In this document: positions 16,963-29,948 of the stretch, piece after piece | Layout of the letters: each line of letters begins with the position of its first letter | How positions within the stretch are numbered: position 1 is the first letter of the stretch | NCBI RefSeq assembly: GCF_947496775.1 | Contig: NZ_CANMDU010000001.1 | Coordinates: forward strand, 682,001-746,000 | Length of the DNA stretch: 64,000 nt | DNA from: an uncultured Maribacter sp. | GTDB lineage: Bacteria; Bacteroidota; Bacteroidia; Flavobacteriales; Flavobacteriaceae | Reading direction: 5' to 3' | The notes under the pieces: generated by a model | Databases searched by the model: none | Told to the model about the DNA's origin: nothing | What the model saw: only the letters and a program-made list of their open reading frames with translations | Made by a program: the position numbers and the translations under genes

Positions 16963-19900
16963 ATGGTAAATTTTAAAAGAGTCTTTTTTATAATCGCTGT
17001 AATTTTCGCATCGTGTGGTGGGCCCGAATTACCAGAATCTGTAGCTATTGCTTATGATTCTCTGCCTAAAGAAGTAGATTTTAATCAACATGTAAAACCT
17101 ATATTATCTGATAAATGCTATTTATGCCATGGGCCAGATAAAGCAAATATAAAAGCAGGTTTACAATTACATTCTGCCGAAACTGCATATAAAGAGCTGC
17201 CAGAATCTCCTGGAAAATTTGCTATTACCCCTGGAAATTTAAACAAAAGTGAATTTTTTCATCGGATAATGACTGATGATCCTAAAATAATCATGCCCGA
17301 GCCTGGGTCCCATTTAACCCTTACAGATTATGAAAAAGCAGTATTAGTTAAATGGATTGAAGATGGGGCGGAATACAAAGATCACTGGGCCTTTTTAAAA
17401 CCAAAAAAACATTCAGCTCCCATTGTTAAGGAAGACCAACACACAAACAATCCAATAGACAATTTTGTAGTAGCGCAACTAGAACAAAAGAATTTATCTC
17501 CTTCTAAAAAAGCAAATAAAGAAATTTTACTACGTCGTGCTTCTTTCGACTTAACAGGTTTACCTCCAACAATTGAGGAAATAGATGCCTTTTTAAAAGA
17601 CAACTCTCCTAATGCTTTTGAAAAACAAATAGACCGTCTTTTAGCCTCTCCCCATTATGGAGAACAAATGACATTAGATTGGATGGATGTTTCCCGCTAT
17701 GCAGATACACATGGGTATAGTAATGATAGGTACCGAGATACTTCTCCTTGGAGAGATTGGGTAATTAAAGCTTTTAATGAAAACATGTCTTACGACCAAT
17801 TTATTACTTGGCAATTGGCTGGCGACATGTTTAAAAACCCAACCAAAGAACAAAAATTAGCAACTACATTCAATAGACTACATCCGCAAAATTTAGAAGG
17901 CGGAATTATCGACGAAGAATTTAGGTCTGAATACGTGGCAGACAGGACTGCTACTGTTAGCCAAGGAATGTTAGGTTTATCTTATGCCTGTGCTAAATGC
18001 CATGATCATAAATACGACCCTATCTCTCAAAAAAATTATTACGAAATGTATAGTTTTTTTAATAACGTGGATGAGACTGGTTTAATTCCTTGGGATCTAG
18101 CTACTCCCGTACCCGCAATGTTATTACCTACAGAGGAACAGGAAAAAGTTGTTGCTTATTTAGAGAAAATCGTAGAGGATACGGAAGAAAGGTTAAACAC
18201 AACAACCAAGAGTGAAAGTAAGAAGGCACACCAATGGTTAGCAAATAACGCTCACCAAAAAATCGCTCTAAAAACAAAGCCAAAAGGCCTAATAGCTGCA
18301 TTTAATTTTGACAACGAAAAACTTGTTAACGCCGTTGGAGGGAATGGAAAAAACAATATTAGAATGCGTCAGGAATTTGTCGATAATGAGAAAGCTATAT
18401 ACAAAAAGGGAGCTAACGGAAAAGGTCTTTTCATGAATGGCGATACTTGGTTAGAATTAGATAAAATAGGAATTTACAAGCGTAACGAACCATTTAGTAT
18501 TTCTATAAAAGTTTTTATTCCGGAGGACTTAGAAGAAGGTGTTATTTTTCATAAAATGAATAGCCCAGAGTTACATAGTTTTAGAGGATACCACTTAAAA
18601 ATAAAAAACAACAAATTAGAAGCTTTATTGGCCCATGTGTACCCCGATAATGCAATTGTAGTACAATCTTTAAATGAAATCCCTAAAGAAAAATGGGTAC
18701 AAGTAACCATGACTTATAATGGTTCTAGTAAAGCAAAAGGCGTTTCCATATACGTAGATGACGAAAAACAAGAAACTAAAACAGTTTTTGATAATTTATA
18801 TAAAGACATCATTTTTAATGGTCTTAGATTATATGGTCCTTCCAGTCCTCGTCTTGAACCAGGTTTACGAATAGGAGCCGTTTGGCGTGGCAAAGGGATT
18901 GGGAATTCTATCGTAGATGACTTGTTAGTATTCGATAAAGAAATAAGCGCTATTGAAGTAATGCAAATAAGTGATTCAGAAACACTTAAGAAAATTATTT
19001 CCACGCCTTTTAACACTTTAACAAAAAAAGAAAAACAACTTTTAACTGAATACTATTTAAGTAACAACTCTTCCTCCTATAAAACAGTACTGAAAGAATT
19101 AGAGGCTAAAAGAAAAGTGCTAGTAGACAGTATTGAGCCCATAAAGCAAATTATGGTTATGAAGGAGGCTAAAACCCCTAGACAAGCTTATATTTTAGAT
19201 AGAGGAAATTACGATTCTCCTACTGATTCTGTATTCTCTAATGTACCTGAAAAAATATTTCCAATGCCTGACGGAGCTCCAAAAAACAGACTCGGCCTTG
19301 CTAAATGGATAACACACAAAGACAACCCACTAACGGCAAGAGTTACGGTAAATAGGTATTGGCAAAATTTATTTGGCCGAGGATTAGTAAAAACATCAGA
19401 AGATTTTGGCAACCAAGGAGAGTTACCTAGCCATCCCAAACTATTAGATTGGTTAGCTGTAACCTTTATAGAATCTGGATGGGATGTAAAGGCTCTACAT
19501 AAAACAATAATGATGTCTAACACATACCAGCAAAGTTCTATAATTAGTGAAGAACTATTAGCCGTAGATGCTGAAAACAAATGGTTAGCAAGAGGGCCTT
19601 CTAACAGATTAACTGGAGAAATGCTAAGAGATAATGCTTTGTTTGCATCTGGTTTATTAAACAAAGAAATCGGAGGGGAAAGTGTAAAACCATACCAACC
19701 AGAAGGTTTATGGAAAGTAAATGGAGACACTTATGTACAAGACGGAGAAGAAGGTTTGTATAGGAGAAGCATATACACTATTTGGAAACGTACGGTACCT
19801 AATCCTACTATTTCTATTTTTGATACTCCCACACGAGATTTATGCTCTAGTCGTAGACAAAAAACCAACACTCCTTTACAAGCCTTAGTTATTTTAAATG

Positions 19901-20211
19901 ACCCAACGTATATAGAGGCTTCTAGGGTACTGGGAAAACAAATTTCAGAAGCCGATAATTTAAAAAATGGTATCACTAGTGCTTTTAAAAAACTAACTGG
20001 TAGAAGTATTTCTGATCAAGAATTAAAAGTCTTAACAGAATTACAAAAGAAGGAATACGAAAAATTCAACAGTAATAAAGAGAAAGCCATAGGCTGGTTA
20101 CAAACAGGAGCTTTTAAGTTATCTAAAACGGACAATAAAGCATTAATAGCGGCAAATGCTGTAGTAGCAAGTACAATCATGAATGCAGATGCTAGCATCA
20201 CTAAAAGATAA
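16963..20211 (+). CDS. PSD1/planctomycete-type cytochrome C domain protein (PSCyt1-PSCyt2-LamG-PSD1), lipoprotein
   Basis: From the ATG at 16963 (MVNFKRVFFIIAVIFASCGG) the product is 1082 residues with a lipoprotein signal; starts further upstream (16879) would bury that signal. Domains in order are: PSCyt1 with haem motif C52-YL-C55-H56; PSCyt2 (DUF1549) with LLRRASFDLTGLPPTIEEID, and a second haem motif C343-AK-C346-H347; a LamG-like beta-sandwich (about 420-640); and PSD1 (DUF1553) with NPLTARVTVNRYWQNLFGRG. Two covalent haems are therefore expected, in the periplasm. The family is best known from Planctomycetes, where it has many copies and no settled function. It heads a four-gene unit (gaps 27, 21 and 21 bp) with a DUF1501 partner, a pairing typical of the family. 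Confidence 0.85.
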   Translation: MVNFKRVFFIIAVIFASCGGPELPESVAIAYDSLPKEVDFNQHVKPILSDKCYLCHGPDKANIKAGLQLHSAETAYKELPESPGKFAITPGNLNKSEFFHRIMTDDPKIIMPEPGSHLTLTDYEKAVLVKWIEDGAEYKDHWAFLKPKKHSAPIVKEDQHTNNPIDNFVVAQLEQKNLSPSKKANKEILLRRASFDLTGLPPTIEEIDAFLKDNSPNAFEKQIDRLLASPHYGEQMTLDWMDVSRYADTHGYSNDRYRDTSPWRDWVIKAFNENMSYDQFITWQLAGDMFKNPTKEQKLATTFNRLHPQNLEGGIIDEEFRSEYVADRTATVSQGMLGLSYACAKCHDHKYDPISQKNYYEMYSFFNNVDETGLIPWDLATPVPAMLLPTEEQEKVVAYLEKIVEDTEERLNTTTKSESKKAHQWLANNAHQKIALKTKPKGLIAAFNFDNEKLVNAVGGNGKNNIRMRQEFVDNEKAIYKKGANGKGLFMNGDTWLELDKIGIYKRNEPFSISIKVFIPEDLEEGVIFHKMNSPELHSFRGYHLKIKNNKLEALLAHVYPDNAIVVQSLNEIPKEKWVQVTMTYNGSSKAKGVSIYVDDEKQETKTVFDNLYKDIIFNGLRLYGPSSPRLEPGLRIGAVWRGKGIGNSIVDDLLVFDKEISAIEVMQISDSETLKKIISTPFNTLTKKEKQLLTEYYLSNNSSSYKTVLKELEAKRKVLVDSIEPIKQIMVMKEAKTPRQAYILDRGNYDSPTDSVFSNVPEKIFPMPDGAPKNRLGLAKWITHKDNPLTARVTVNRYWQNLFGRGLVKTSEDFGNQGELPSHPKLLDWLAVTFIESGWDVKALHKTIMMSNTYQQSSIISEELLAVDAENKWLARGPSNRLTGEMLRDNALFASGLLNKEIGGESVKPYQPEGLWKVNGDTYVQDGEEGLYRRSIYTIWKRTVPNPTISIFDTPTRDLCSSRRQKTNTPLQALVILNDPTYIEASRVLGKQISEADNLKNGITSAFKKLTGRSISDQELKVLTELQKKEYEKFNSNKEKAIGWLQTGAFKLSKTDNKALIAANAVVASTIMNADASITKR

Positions 20212-20238
20212 ATTGTAATCTTCTAAATTCAAAAAATT

Positions 20239-21756
20239 ATGTGTAACGATCATCACCATAAAAAGTTAACATCTAACAATAGAGATTTACAAAATATTGA
20301 AAAACAACTCGATAGAAGGCATTTTTTAAAAAAGACATCTTTAGGCTTAGGAGCAATCGCTTTAAGTAGTCTATTAGGCTCTGAAAAATTACTTGCCAAT
20401 ATAGGACAGGAAAGTGCCCAAAAAGAAATATTAAAAAACTATAACAAAAATAGGTTAGGCTTACCTCATCACCTACCTAAAGCAAAAAGAATTATATATC
20501 TGTTCCAAAGTGGAGGACCATCCCAACTCGATTTGTTTGACTATAAACCTAAACTAACAGATATGTTTGGCAAAGAATTACCCGAATCTATTATTGGCGG
20601 TCAAAGACTTACAGGGATGAGTGGTAGCCAAAGCACCTTACCTGTTGCCCCTTCTTCTTTTACCTTTAAGCAATACGGAGAATCTAGAGCATGGGTTAGT
20701 GATGCCATGCCATATTTATCTGAAGTCGTAGATGATTTGTGTTTTGTAAAAGGAATGCAAACTGACCAAATAAACCATACACCTGCAATTACCTTTATGC
20801 AAACAGGGAACCAATTACCAGGAAGACCGTCTATAGGTTCTTGGTTAAGTTATGGCTTAGGTTCTGATAATGAAAACTTACCAACCTTTATTACTTTGGT
20901 TTCTAAAAACGGGAAAGGACAACCTTTAAAGGCAAGTTTGTGGGGTAATGGTTTTTTACCAACAGAACATCAAGGCGTACAATTTAGATCCGGTAAAGAC
21001 CCTGTTTTATATTTAAGTGATCCTGAAAATTATGATGGCCAAGACAGAAGGCATATGCTAGATTATTTAAGTCATTTAAATGATTTACAAAAAGATGCAT
21101 ATGGCGACCCAGAGATTCAGGCTCGTATGCGTCAGTATGAAATGGCCTTTAAAATGCAAACGTCAGTTCCCGAGGTTACCGATTTATCAGATGAACCGGA
21201 ACATATTTTTGAAATGTATGGAAAAGATAGTAAAGACCCTGGAACATATGCTGCCAATTGCTTAATGGCAAGAAAACTTCTAGAAAAAGGTGTAAAATTT
21301 GTGCAACTATATCACCAAGGTTGGGACCAACATAATTATTGTCCCGGAGGTGTAAAAAATCAATCTCAAAAAACGGATCAAGGAACCGCTGCTTTAATTA
21401 AAGATTTAAAACAGCGCGGCATGCTAGACGATACGTTAGTTATTTGGGGAGGAGAGTTTGGTCGTACAGTATATTCTCAAGGACAATTAACTAAGGCAAA
21501 CTATGGTAGAGACCACCACCCGAAAGCATTTACTATGTGGATGGCAGGAGCTGGTGTTAAACCAGGTTTTTCTTATGGCGAAACAGATGATTTTAGTTAT
21601 AATGTTGTAAAAGACCCTGTTCATGTACATGATTTTCATGCTACTTTATTACATTTAACAGGTATTGACCATGAACGCCTTACGTTTAAACACCAAGGAA
21701 GACGCTATAGACTAACCGATGTTCATGGTAACGTTGTAAAAGATTTATTAACCTAA
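20239..21756 (+). CDS. DUF1501 family protein, Tat-exported
   Basis: The 505-residue protein carries a twin-arginine signal (DRRHFLKKTSLGLGAIALSS, about residues 25-45) after an unusual His-rich N-terminus (MCNDHHHKK). The body is DUF1501, a member of the alkaline phosphatase superfamily fold that also includes sulfatases: IIYLFQSGGPSQLDLFDYKP at the start of the fold, FVQLYHQGWDQHNYCPGG, LVIWGGEFGRT, and a C-terminal DFHATLLHLTGIDHERL. Tat export means it folds, possibly with metal, before crossing the inner membrane. It lies directly after the haem protein (27 bp), its usual genomic partner. Function is unknown; a hydrolase of sulfate or phosphate esters is suggested only by fold. Confidence 0.85.
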   Translation: MCNDHHHKKLTSNNRDLQNIEKQLDRRHFLKKTSLGLGAIALSSLLGSEKLLANIGQESAQKEILKNYNKNRLGLPHHLPKAKRIIYLFQSGGPSQLDLFDYKPKLTDMFGKELPESIIGGQRLTGMSGSQSTLPVAPSSFTFKQYGESRAWVSDAMPYLSEVVDDLCFVKGMQTDQINHTPAITFMQTGNQLPGRPSIGSWLSYGLGSDNENLPTFITLVSKNGKGQPLKASLWGNGFLPTEHQGVQFRSGKDPVLYLSDPENYDGQDRRHMLDYLSHLNDLQKDAYGDPEIQARMRQYEMAFKMQTSVPEVTDLSDEPEHIFEMYGKDSKDPGTYAANCLMARKLLEKGVKFVQLYHQGWDQHNYCPGGVKNQSQKTDQGTAALIKDLKQRGMLDDTLVIWGGEFGRTVYSQGQLTKANYGRDHHPKAFTMWMAGAGVKPGFSYGETDDFSYNVVKDPVHVHDFHATLLHLTGIDHERLTFKHQGRRYRLTDVHGNVVKDLLT

Positions 21757-21777
21757 GTATTAAACTAGATTAGAACT

Positions 21778-22908
21778 ATGTCTACAAGAAGAAATTTTAT
21801 TAAAAAAACAAGTTTAGCAAGTGCAGCTTTAGCCACATCTTCTTCAGCTTTTGGAGCCACCATTATTACAAAAAAAGATAGTGTAAACCATTTGCTAAAT
21901 GAAACAAATACTATTCTTGGGCATGGTGATTATAAATATAAACTAACCAAAAATTGGGCACAAATAAGCTCCACAAGAATTCCATTGCTTAATTGCCATG
22001 AAATGGTGATGGATAGTAAAGGACGCTTAATCATGATTGGAGACCATCCACAAAATAATATCTTGATTTTTGATAAATCTGGTAAGCTATTAGACTATTG
22101 GGGAACTGCCTACCAAGGTGGGCACGGGTTAACAATTCATGATGAAGGAGGAGAAGATATGCTGTATATCGCAGATTCTGGCTGGGCATTAGGAAAAAAT
22201 AACAAAATGGTGAAGCACAACGGTCGTATTGCTAAAACTACGGTTGACGGAAAAGTTATTTTTGATATTGGCCACCCACAAACCATTGGAGTGTACAAAC
22301 CAGGAGAAGATTTTTGCCCAACCGAAACCGCTATTGGACCCAATGGAGATATTTATGTGGCCGACGGTTATGGGCAAAGCAGAATAATACAATACGATTT
22401 AAATGGGAGGTATATTCGTCATTGGGGAGGTAGCGATAATCCAGACCCAAATTATAGATTAATGAGTGCGCATGGTGTAGCAATAGATTATAGAGAAAAA
22501 GGTAACCCAATGGTAGTTTGCACATCACGTTCGGAGCAATGTTTCAAATATTTCACTTTAGATGGCAAGTATATTAAGACAATAAAAATGCCCAACATGC
22601 AAGTATGTAGAGCGGTGTTTGATGATAAAAACTTATATGCCGGAGTTTGTTGGTCGCAACCAAAAGTTGGAAAAACAAATTGGAGGGATCATACCGGTTT
22701 TGTAACCATTTTAGAAGGAGATAAAGTTGTATCTAATCCTGGAGGCACAGAACCTATTTATAAAGACGGAGAGCTTCAAAAGTCTTTTCAAATAGACGAA
22801 AAACCCATATTACATGGTCATGATGTATGCATTGATGAAGACAAAAATATATATGTATGTCAGTGGAATGCTAGTCATTCTGCTCCATACAAATTAGAGC
22901 GCGTTTAG
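21778..22908 (+). CDS. NHL/6-bladed beta-propeller protein, Tat-exported
   Basis: The 376-residue protein has a Tat signal at its very N-terminus (STRRNFIKKTSLASAALATS). The rest reads as an NHL-type beta-propeller: CHEMVMDSKGRLIMIGDHP, DMLYIADSGWALG, IGPNGDIYVADGYGQSRIIQ and VCIDEDKNIYVCQWN mark successive blades. Such propellers act as lyases (the peptidylglycine lyase type), lactonases or binding modules; the scattered His, Asp and Glu at blade starts would allow a metal site, but none can be assigned. Its place between DUF1501 and the membrane cytochrome gene, 21 bp from each, implies a role in the same periplasmic process. Confidence 0.75.
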   Translation: MSTRRNFIKKTSLASAALATSSSAFGATIITKKDSVNHLLNETNTILGHGDYKYKLTKNWAQISSTRIPLLNCHEMVMDSKGRLIMIGDHPQNNILIFDKSGKLLDYWGTAYQGGHGLTIHDEGGEDMLYIADSGWALGKNNKMVKHNGRIAKTTVDGKVIFDIGHPQTIGVYKPGEDFCPTETAIGPNGDIYVADGYGQSRIIQYDLNGRYIRHWGGSDNPDPNYRLMSAHGVAIDYREKGNPMVVCTSRSEQCFKYFTLDGKYIKTIKMPNMQVCRAVFDDKNLYAGVCWSQPKVGKTNWRDHTGFVTILEGDKVVSNPGGTEPIYKDGELQKSFQIDEKPILHGHDVCIDEDKNIYVCQWNASHSAPYKLERV

Positions 22909-22929
22909 AAATTATTTACAGTTTATTTT

Positions 22930-24321
22930 ATGAATCAAGCACCAGATTTTGTTTTATTTCTAGGAAGGTTTCACCCATTAGTGGTTCACTTACCTATTGG
23001 CTTTCTATTTTTCGCTTTCCTTCTGGAGTTATTTAGCAAATGGAAGAAAAATAATGCTCTACTAGCCGGCATACCATTGGCTCTTTTAATGGGCACAATT
23101 ACTGCTGCAATATCCTGTATTTTAGGTTATATGCTATCCCTAAGTGGAGATTATGAAGAAAGCGCTGTGGATAGTCACTTCTGGTTTGGAATAGCGACTA
23201 CAATTGTAGCTAGTATAGCTTGGCTTATAAGAATCGATAAAATTAAACTTCCAAAAGCAAAAAGCTTTAGAGCTAACATTGCTACTCTTACACTGCTAGT
23301 AATATTACTAAGCGTTACTGGTCATTACGGTGGAAATTTAACACACGGAAGTGATTATCTTATTAAATACCTACCTTTTGGAAAATCAGAAAAAAAAGAA
23401 CTTGTTCCTGTTTCTAAAGTAGAAGATGCCGTTGTTTACGATTATCTAGTAGAACCCATTCTAGAAAATAAGTGTACCAGTTGCCACAACTCTAGCAAGA
23501 AAAAAGGTGGATTATCCTTAACAGATAGCATATCTATTGTCAAAGGAGGAAAAAATGGGGATGCTTTAATACCTGGCAATTCAGTAAAATCAGAGATGAT
23601 TAAAAGAGTACTTCTTGACCCTCACAATGAGGACTTTATGCCTCCAGAAGGCAAAACACCATTAACAGAAGAGGAAATAGCAATTTTAATCTATTGGATA
23701 GATAATGCTAATGCAGATTATTCATCTAAAATATCTTCCGTAGAAACACCTGAAAACATTTCTCACTTAGCATCTAATTTTCTAGGATTACCCATCGAAG
23801 GTCAAAAAGGGACAGTCCAATTACCAGAAGTAGGTGCCATTAAAGAAGAGGTAATCAACTTTATCCTCTCAGAAGGTTTTACAATAAGAGAATTAGTGTT
23901 CGAATCTAATTTATTTGAGGTTGTTCTTCCGTCTAAAACATTAAAAAACAATACTCCAGAAGAAATAAATAAGAAGCTAGCAGCTCTGGCCAAAATAAAA
24001 GATAATATTCTGTGGTTTTATGCTGAAGATAACGGAATAACAGACACTCATTTAAATACTATATCTGAATTTAAAAACTTGCAAAAGCTAAATTTAAACA
24101 ACAACGATATCACGGACCAAGGTATTACTTCTTTAGAAAAACTTACTAGTTTAAACAGTCTTAATATTTATGGCACCAAAGTTTCCAAAAATTCTTTAAA
24201 TTCTTTCTTAAAAATGCAAAATTTAGAAAAAGTTTATGCGTGGAAGACGGCCATAAAAACAGAAGATTTAGCAATGTACATGGGTAAAGAAAATGTTCCG
24301 CATGTTAGTTTAGGTAATTAA
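22930..24321 (+). CDS. Membrane protein with DUF2231 region, PSCyt1 haem domain and leucine-rich repeats
   Basis: This 463-residue protein has three parts. Residues 1-155 form about four membrane helices starting FHPLVVHLPIGFLFF, the DUF2231 pattern. Residues about 170-255 are a planctomycete-type cytochrome domain with haem motif C182-TS-C185-H186 and the family ending DFMPPEGKTPLTEEEIAIL. The C-terminus (about 370-450) contains leucine-rich repeats (LQKLNLNNNDITDQGI, LNSLNIYGTKVS). It would tether haem to the inner membrane facing the periplasm, a plausible electron link between the lipoprotein cytochrome at 16963 and the respiratory chain (inferred). Last gene of the four-gene unit; a weak hairpin (24365-24385) follows. 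Confidence 0.82.
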   Translation: MNQAPDFVLFLGRFHPLVVHLPIGFLFFAFLLELFSKWKKNNALLAGIPLALLMGTITAAISCILGYMLSLSGDYEESAVDSHFWFGIATTIVASIAWLIRIDKIKLPKAKSFRANIATLTLLVILLSVTGHYGGNLTHGSDYLIKYLPFGKSEKKELVPVSKVEDAVVYDYLVEPILENKCTSCHNSSKKKGGLSLTDSISIVKGGKNGDALIPGNSVKSEMIKRVLLDPHNEDFMPPEGKTPLTEEEIAILIYWIDNANADYSSKISSVETPENISHLASNFLGLPIEGQKGTVQLPEVGAIKEEVINFILSEGFTIRELVFESNLFEVVLPSKTLKNNTPEEINKKLAALAKIKDNILWFYAEDNGITDTHLNTISEFKNLQKLNLNNNDITDQGITSLEKLTSLNSLNIYGTKVSKNSLNSFLKMQNLEKVYAWKTAIKTEDLAMYMGKENVPHVSLGN

Positions 24322-24482
24322 TATGTAACACAAGTTTAGTTTTTACCAGGTTCAAAATAAAAGGATGGTTTTCTCTTTTAACCATATGTGGTATCTAAAA
24401 GAACAAAATCTTCGAATTTAAATTAAGATATTAAGTAATTTTACTTTACTTATTAATTTTATATAACACTAAAACTCTTCCT

Positions 24483-26168
24483 ATGTTAGTTCTTTGTAAA
24501 AGACTGCTTGTATTAGCTATTTACGCCCTTCTTTTAGTATTATTTTCTTGTTCAGAAAGAGAAGAAAAAATTACCAAAAAACCAAATATCATTTACATAA
24601 TGGCAGATGACCATACCACACAAGGTTTTGGCATTTACGGAAGTCGTTTAGCTAATTTAAACCCTACTCCTACTTTAGACAAAATTGCTAATGAAGGTAT
24701 TATTTTTGAAAATTGTTATGTAAACAACGCTATATGTGTACCTAGTAGAGCTGCGATTCTTTCTGGCCAACGCGCTCAAACCAATGGCGTTTTAGATTTA
24801 GAAGGTATTCTCCCAATAGCAAAACAATATTTACCACAAGAAATGAAAAAGCTTGGTTACCAAACCGCTATTGTTGGTAAATGGCATTTACATGAAGAAC
24901 CTGCTTCTTTTGACTACTATCAAGTATTACCTGTACAAGGCAAATACTTTAATCCAGAATTTAGAATTCAAGGAGACAAACCATGGCCAAATAATGTTAT
25001 TAAAACAGAAGGACATTCTTCTGATATGGTTACAGACATAAGTTTAGATTGGCTAAAAAACAAAAGAGACCCTAACAAACCTTTCTTCTTAATGCATCAT
25101 TTTAAAGCGCCGCATGATGATTTTGAATATGCTCCAAGATATGAAGATTACTTAGCAGATACTTTTATTCCAGAACCAGAAAGTTTGTATGATAATAAAA
25201 ACAATGGCTCTATTGCTACAAGAGGAAAAAACGATTCTTTAACACGTATTATTGGATCTTCTGTTTCCCATAGAAATTTAATACGTAACCAAGCTCATAA
25301 TATTTATTGGAATGATACTACTTTACATAGAAAGTACGGAAACGCAAGAGATATAAAGCCAGAACAGCATGTAAAATTTGAGCTCACCCCTGATGAAAAA
25401 ACATATACTAGCAAAGTATACCAAGATTATCTTAAAAAATATCTTCGTTGTGTAAAAGGTGTAGATGATAATGTAAAAAGATTAATAGATTACCTAGAAA
25501 AAGAAAACCTTTTAGAGGAAACAATTATTGTTTATACTGGTGATCAAGGGTTTATGCTTGGTGAACATGATTATATTGATAAAAGATGGATGTATGATGA
25601 AGCCATGCGCATGCCATTCTTTGTTCGTTACCCAAAAACCATTGCTAGTGGAACAAGAACTGATGCTATTATAAATAATACAGACTTTGCCCCTACAATG
25701 ATAGAACTAGCTGGCGGTAAGACTCCAGATTATATGCAAGGAAAAAGCTTTAAATCTATTTTAGAAACAGGAAAAGAACCTGCAGATTGGCAAAAATCTA
25801 CATACTACAGGTATTGGATGCACTTAGCTCACAGACATCAAAACCCTGCGCATTTTGGTGTAAGAACTAAAGATTATAAACTTATTTTCTTTTATGGAAA
25901 ATATTGGGTAGATACAGACAATCCAGATGCAGAATACAACAAAAAAAGTTGGGGTAATGATTATGCAAATCATACTCCTGCTGCATGGGAATTTTATGAT
26001 TTAAAGAAAGATCCTAAAGAAATGAATAATGCATATAACGATCCTGCCAATAAAGAAATCATTGCAGAATTAAAAAAAGAACTACTAAAGCTACGTAAGG
26101 ATTTAAATGAAACAGATGCTAACTACCCTCACATACAAAAAGTCATAGATGCGCATTGGAATGATTAA
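24483..26168 (+). CDS. S1 family sulfatase (lipoprotein)
   Basis: The 561-residue protein begins with a lipoprotein signal (LLLVLFSCSER). Sulfatase features are YIMADDHTTQGFGIYG (metal site), the formylglycine motif CVPSRAAILSGQ with Cys85, AIVGKWHLHEEP, MHHFKAPHDDFEYAP and YTGDQGFMLGEHDYIDKRWMYDE, a choline- or iduronate-sulfatase-like arrangement. A 50-residue insertion near 225-275 sets it apart from the other sulfatases here. It is followed by the GH2 gene after 22 bp, so desulfation and galactoside cleavage are probably coupled. The 161-bp gap upstream suggests its own promoter, though none is clear. Confidence 0.92.
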   Translation: MLVLCKRLLVLAIYALLLVLFSCSEREEKITKKPNIIYIMADDHTTQGFGIYGSRLANLNPTPTLDKIANEGIIFENCYVNNAICVPSRAAILSGQRAQTNGVLDLEGILPIAKQYLPQEMKKLGYQTAIVGKWHLHEEPASFDYYQVLPVQGKYFNPEFRIQGDKPWPNNVIKTEGHSSDMVTDISLDWLKNKRDPNKPFFLMHHFKAPHDDFEYAPRYEDYLADTFIPEPESLYDNKNNGSIATRGKNDSLTRIIGSSVSHRNLIRNQAHNIYWNDTTLHRKYGNARDIKPEQHVKFELTPDEKTYTSKVYQDYLKKYLRCVKGVDDNVKRLIDYLEKENLLEETIIVYTGDQGFMLGEHDYIDKRWMYDEAMRMPFFVRYPKTIASGTRTDAIINNTDFAPTMIELAGGKTPDYMQGKSFKSILETGKEPADWQKSTYYRYWMHLAHRHQNPAHFGVRTKDYKLIFFYGKYWVDTDNPDAEYNKKSWGNDYANHTPAAWEFYDLKKDPKEMNNAYNDPANKEIIAELKKELLKLRKDLNETDANYPHIQKVIDAHWND

Positions 26169-26175
26169 GTAATAA

Positions 26176-29433
<3,258 letters not shown>

Positions 29434-29468
29434 AAAAAATTAGATGGTAAAATTTTAATCTTTGAATC

Positions 29469-29509
29469 GTCCTAAAACAAGTTTAATTTGTGTCAACTTA
29501 TTTTAGGAC
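29469..29509. terminator. Long hairpin after GH2, convergent intergenic region
   Basis: GTCCTAAAA (29469-29477) pairs with TTTTAGGAC (29501-29509), and an inner AAGTT/AACTT extends the stem past a single mismatch. It lies between convergent genes. There is no strong T-tract directly after it, so it may act with the second hairpin at 29529. Confidence 0.5.
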
Positions 29510-29528
29510 AGGACAGTTTTACAAATAT

Positions 29529-29555
29529 AAAGGCTAGCAAAATTTGCTAGCCTTT
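29529..29555. terminator. Bidirectional rho-independent terminator
   Basis: AAAGGCTAGCAAA (29529-29541) and TTTGCTAGCCTTT (29543-29555) form a perfect inverted repeat with A/T flanks on both sides. It lies between the ends of the convergent GH2 and mutarotase genes and suits both directions. Confidence 0.75.
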
Positions 29556-29588
29556 ATTCCTATACCTTATGTATTCAAAAGAATTTTT

Positions 29589-29930
29589 CTACAACTGAAA
29601 TACCTTTTCCATTTCAATCCATTTTTCGCCTTTTTTTGCCCACGGTAACTCTTGTTGGTAATTCCACATTAGTTGCTCCCATTCTTGCACCTTTGGATTA
29701 TTAGCATCCATCTCTGCTTTTTTATTAGGATCAAAGGTTTCATCAACTTCCATAATCATAAACATACGATTACCTGTTAAGTAAATTTGCATATCTACTA
29801 TACCAGCATCCTTTATACTTTTAGTAATTTCTGGCCAAGCGTTTCCTGCTGCATGGTATTCTTTATACTCTGCAATTAATTTAGGATCGTCTTTTAAATC
29901 ACACGAAAGGCAAAATCTTTTTGTATTCAT
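29589..29930 (-). CDS. L-rhamnose mutarotase family protein (RhaM/DUF718; possibly L-fucose mutarotase)
   Basis: The 113-residue cytoplasmic protein has the family length and core: FCLSCDLKDDPKLIAEYKEYHA with the conserved Tyr-xxx-His, then NAWPEITKSIKDAGI and MFMIMEVDETFD. These enzymes interconvert alpha and beta anomers of L-rhamnose and related sugars. It is the last gene of a unit with an SDR and a FucP-type permease, and a GH29 gene lies just upstream. No rhamnose isomerase or kinase is nearby, so its substrate here is more likely L-fucose or L-galactose. It starts 18 bp after the permease gene, and a terminator follows at 29529-29555. Confidence 0.85.
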   Translation of the reverse strand: MNTKRFCLSCDLKDDPKLIAEYKEYHAAGNAWPEITKSIKDAGIVDMQIYLTGNRMFMIMEVDETFDPNKKAEMDANNPKVQEWEQLMWNYQQELPWAKKGEKWIEMEKVFQL

Positions 29931-29948
29931 ACTATATATTATAAAATA

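Noticed and set aside
19209-19730. 173-codon open frame on the minus strand
   Set aside because: It lies wholly inside the PSD1 protein gene on the opposite strand; its composition has no domain or signal, and the plus-strand protein is well supported.
24365-24385. ATGGTT/AACCAT hairpin after the cytochrome operon
   Set aside because: The 6-bp stem is weak and no clear T-tract follows, so it was not listed as a terminator.
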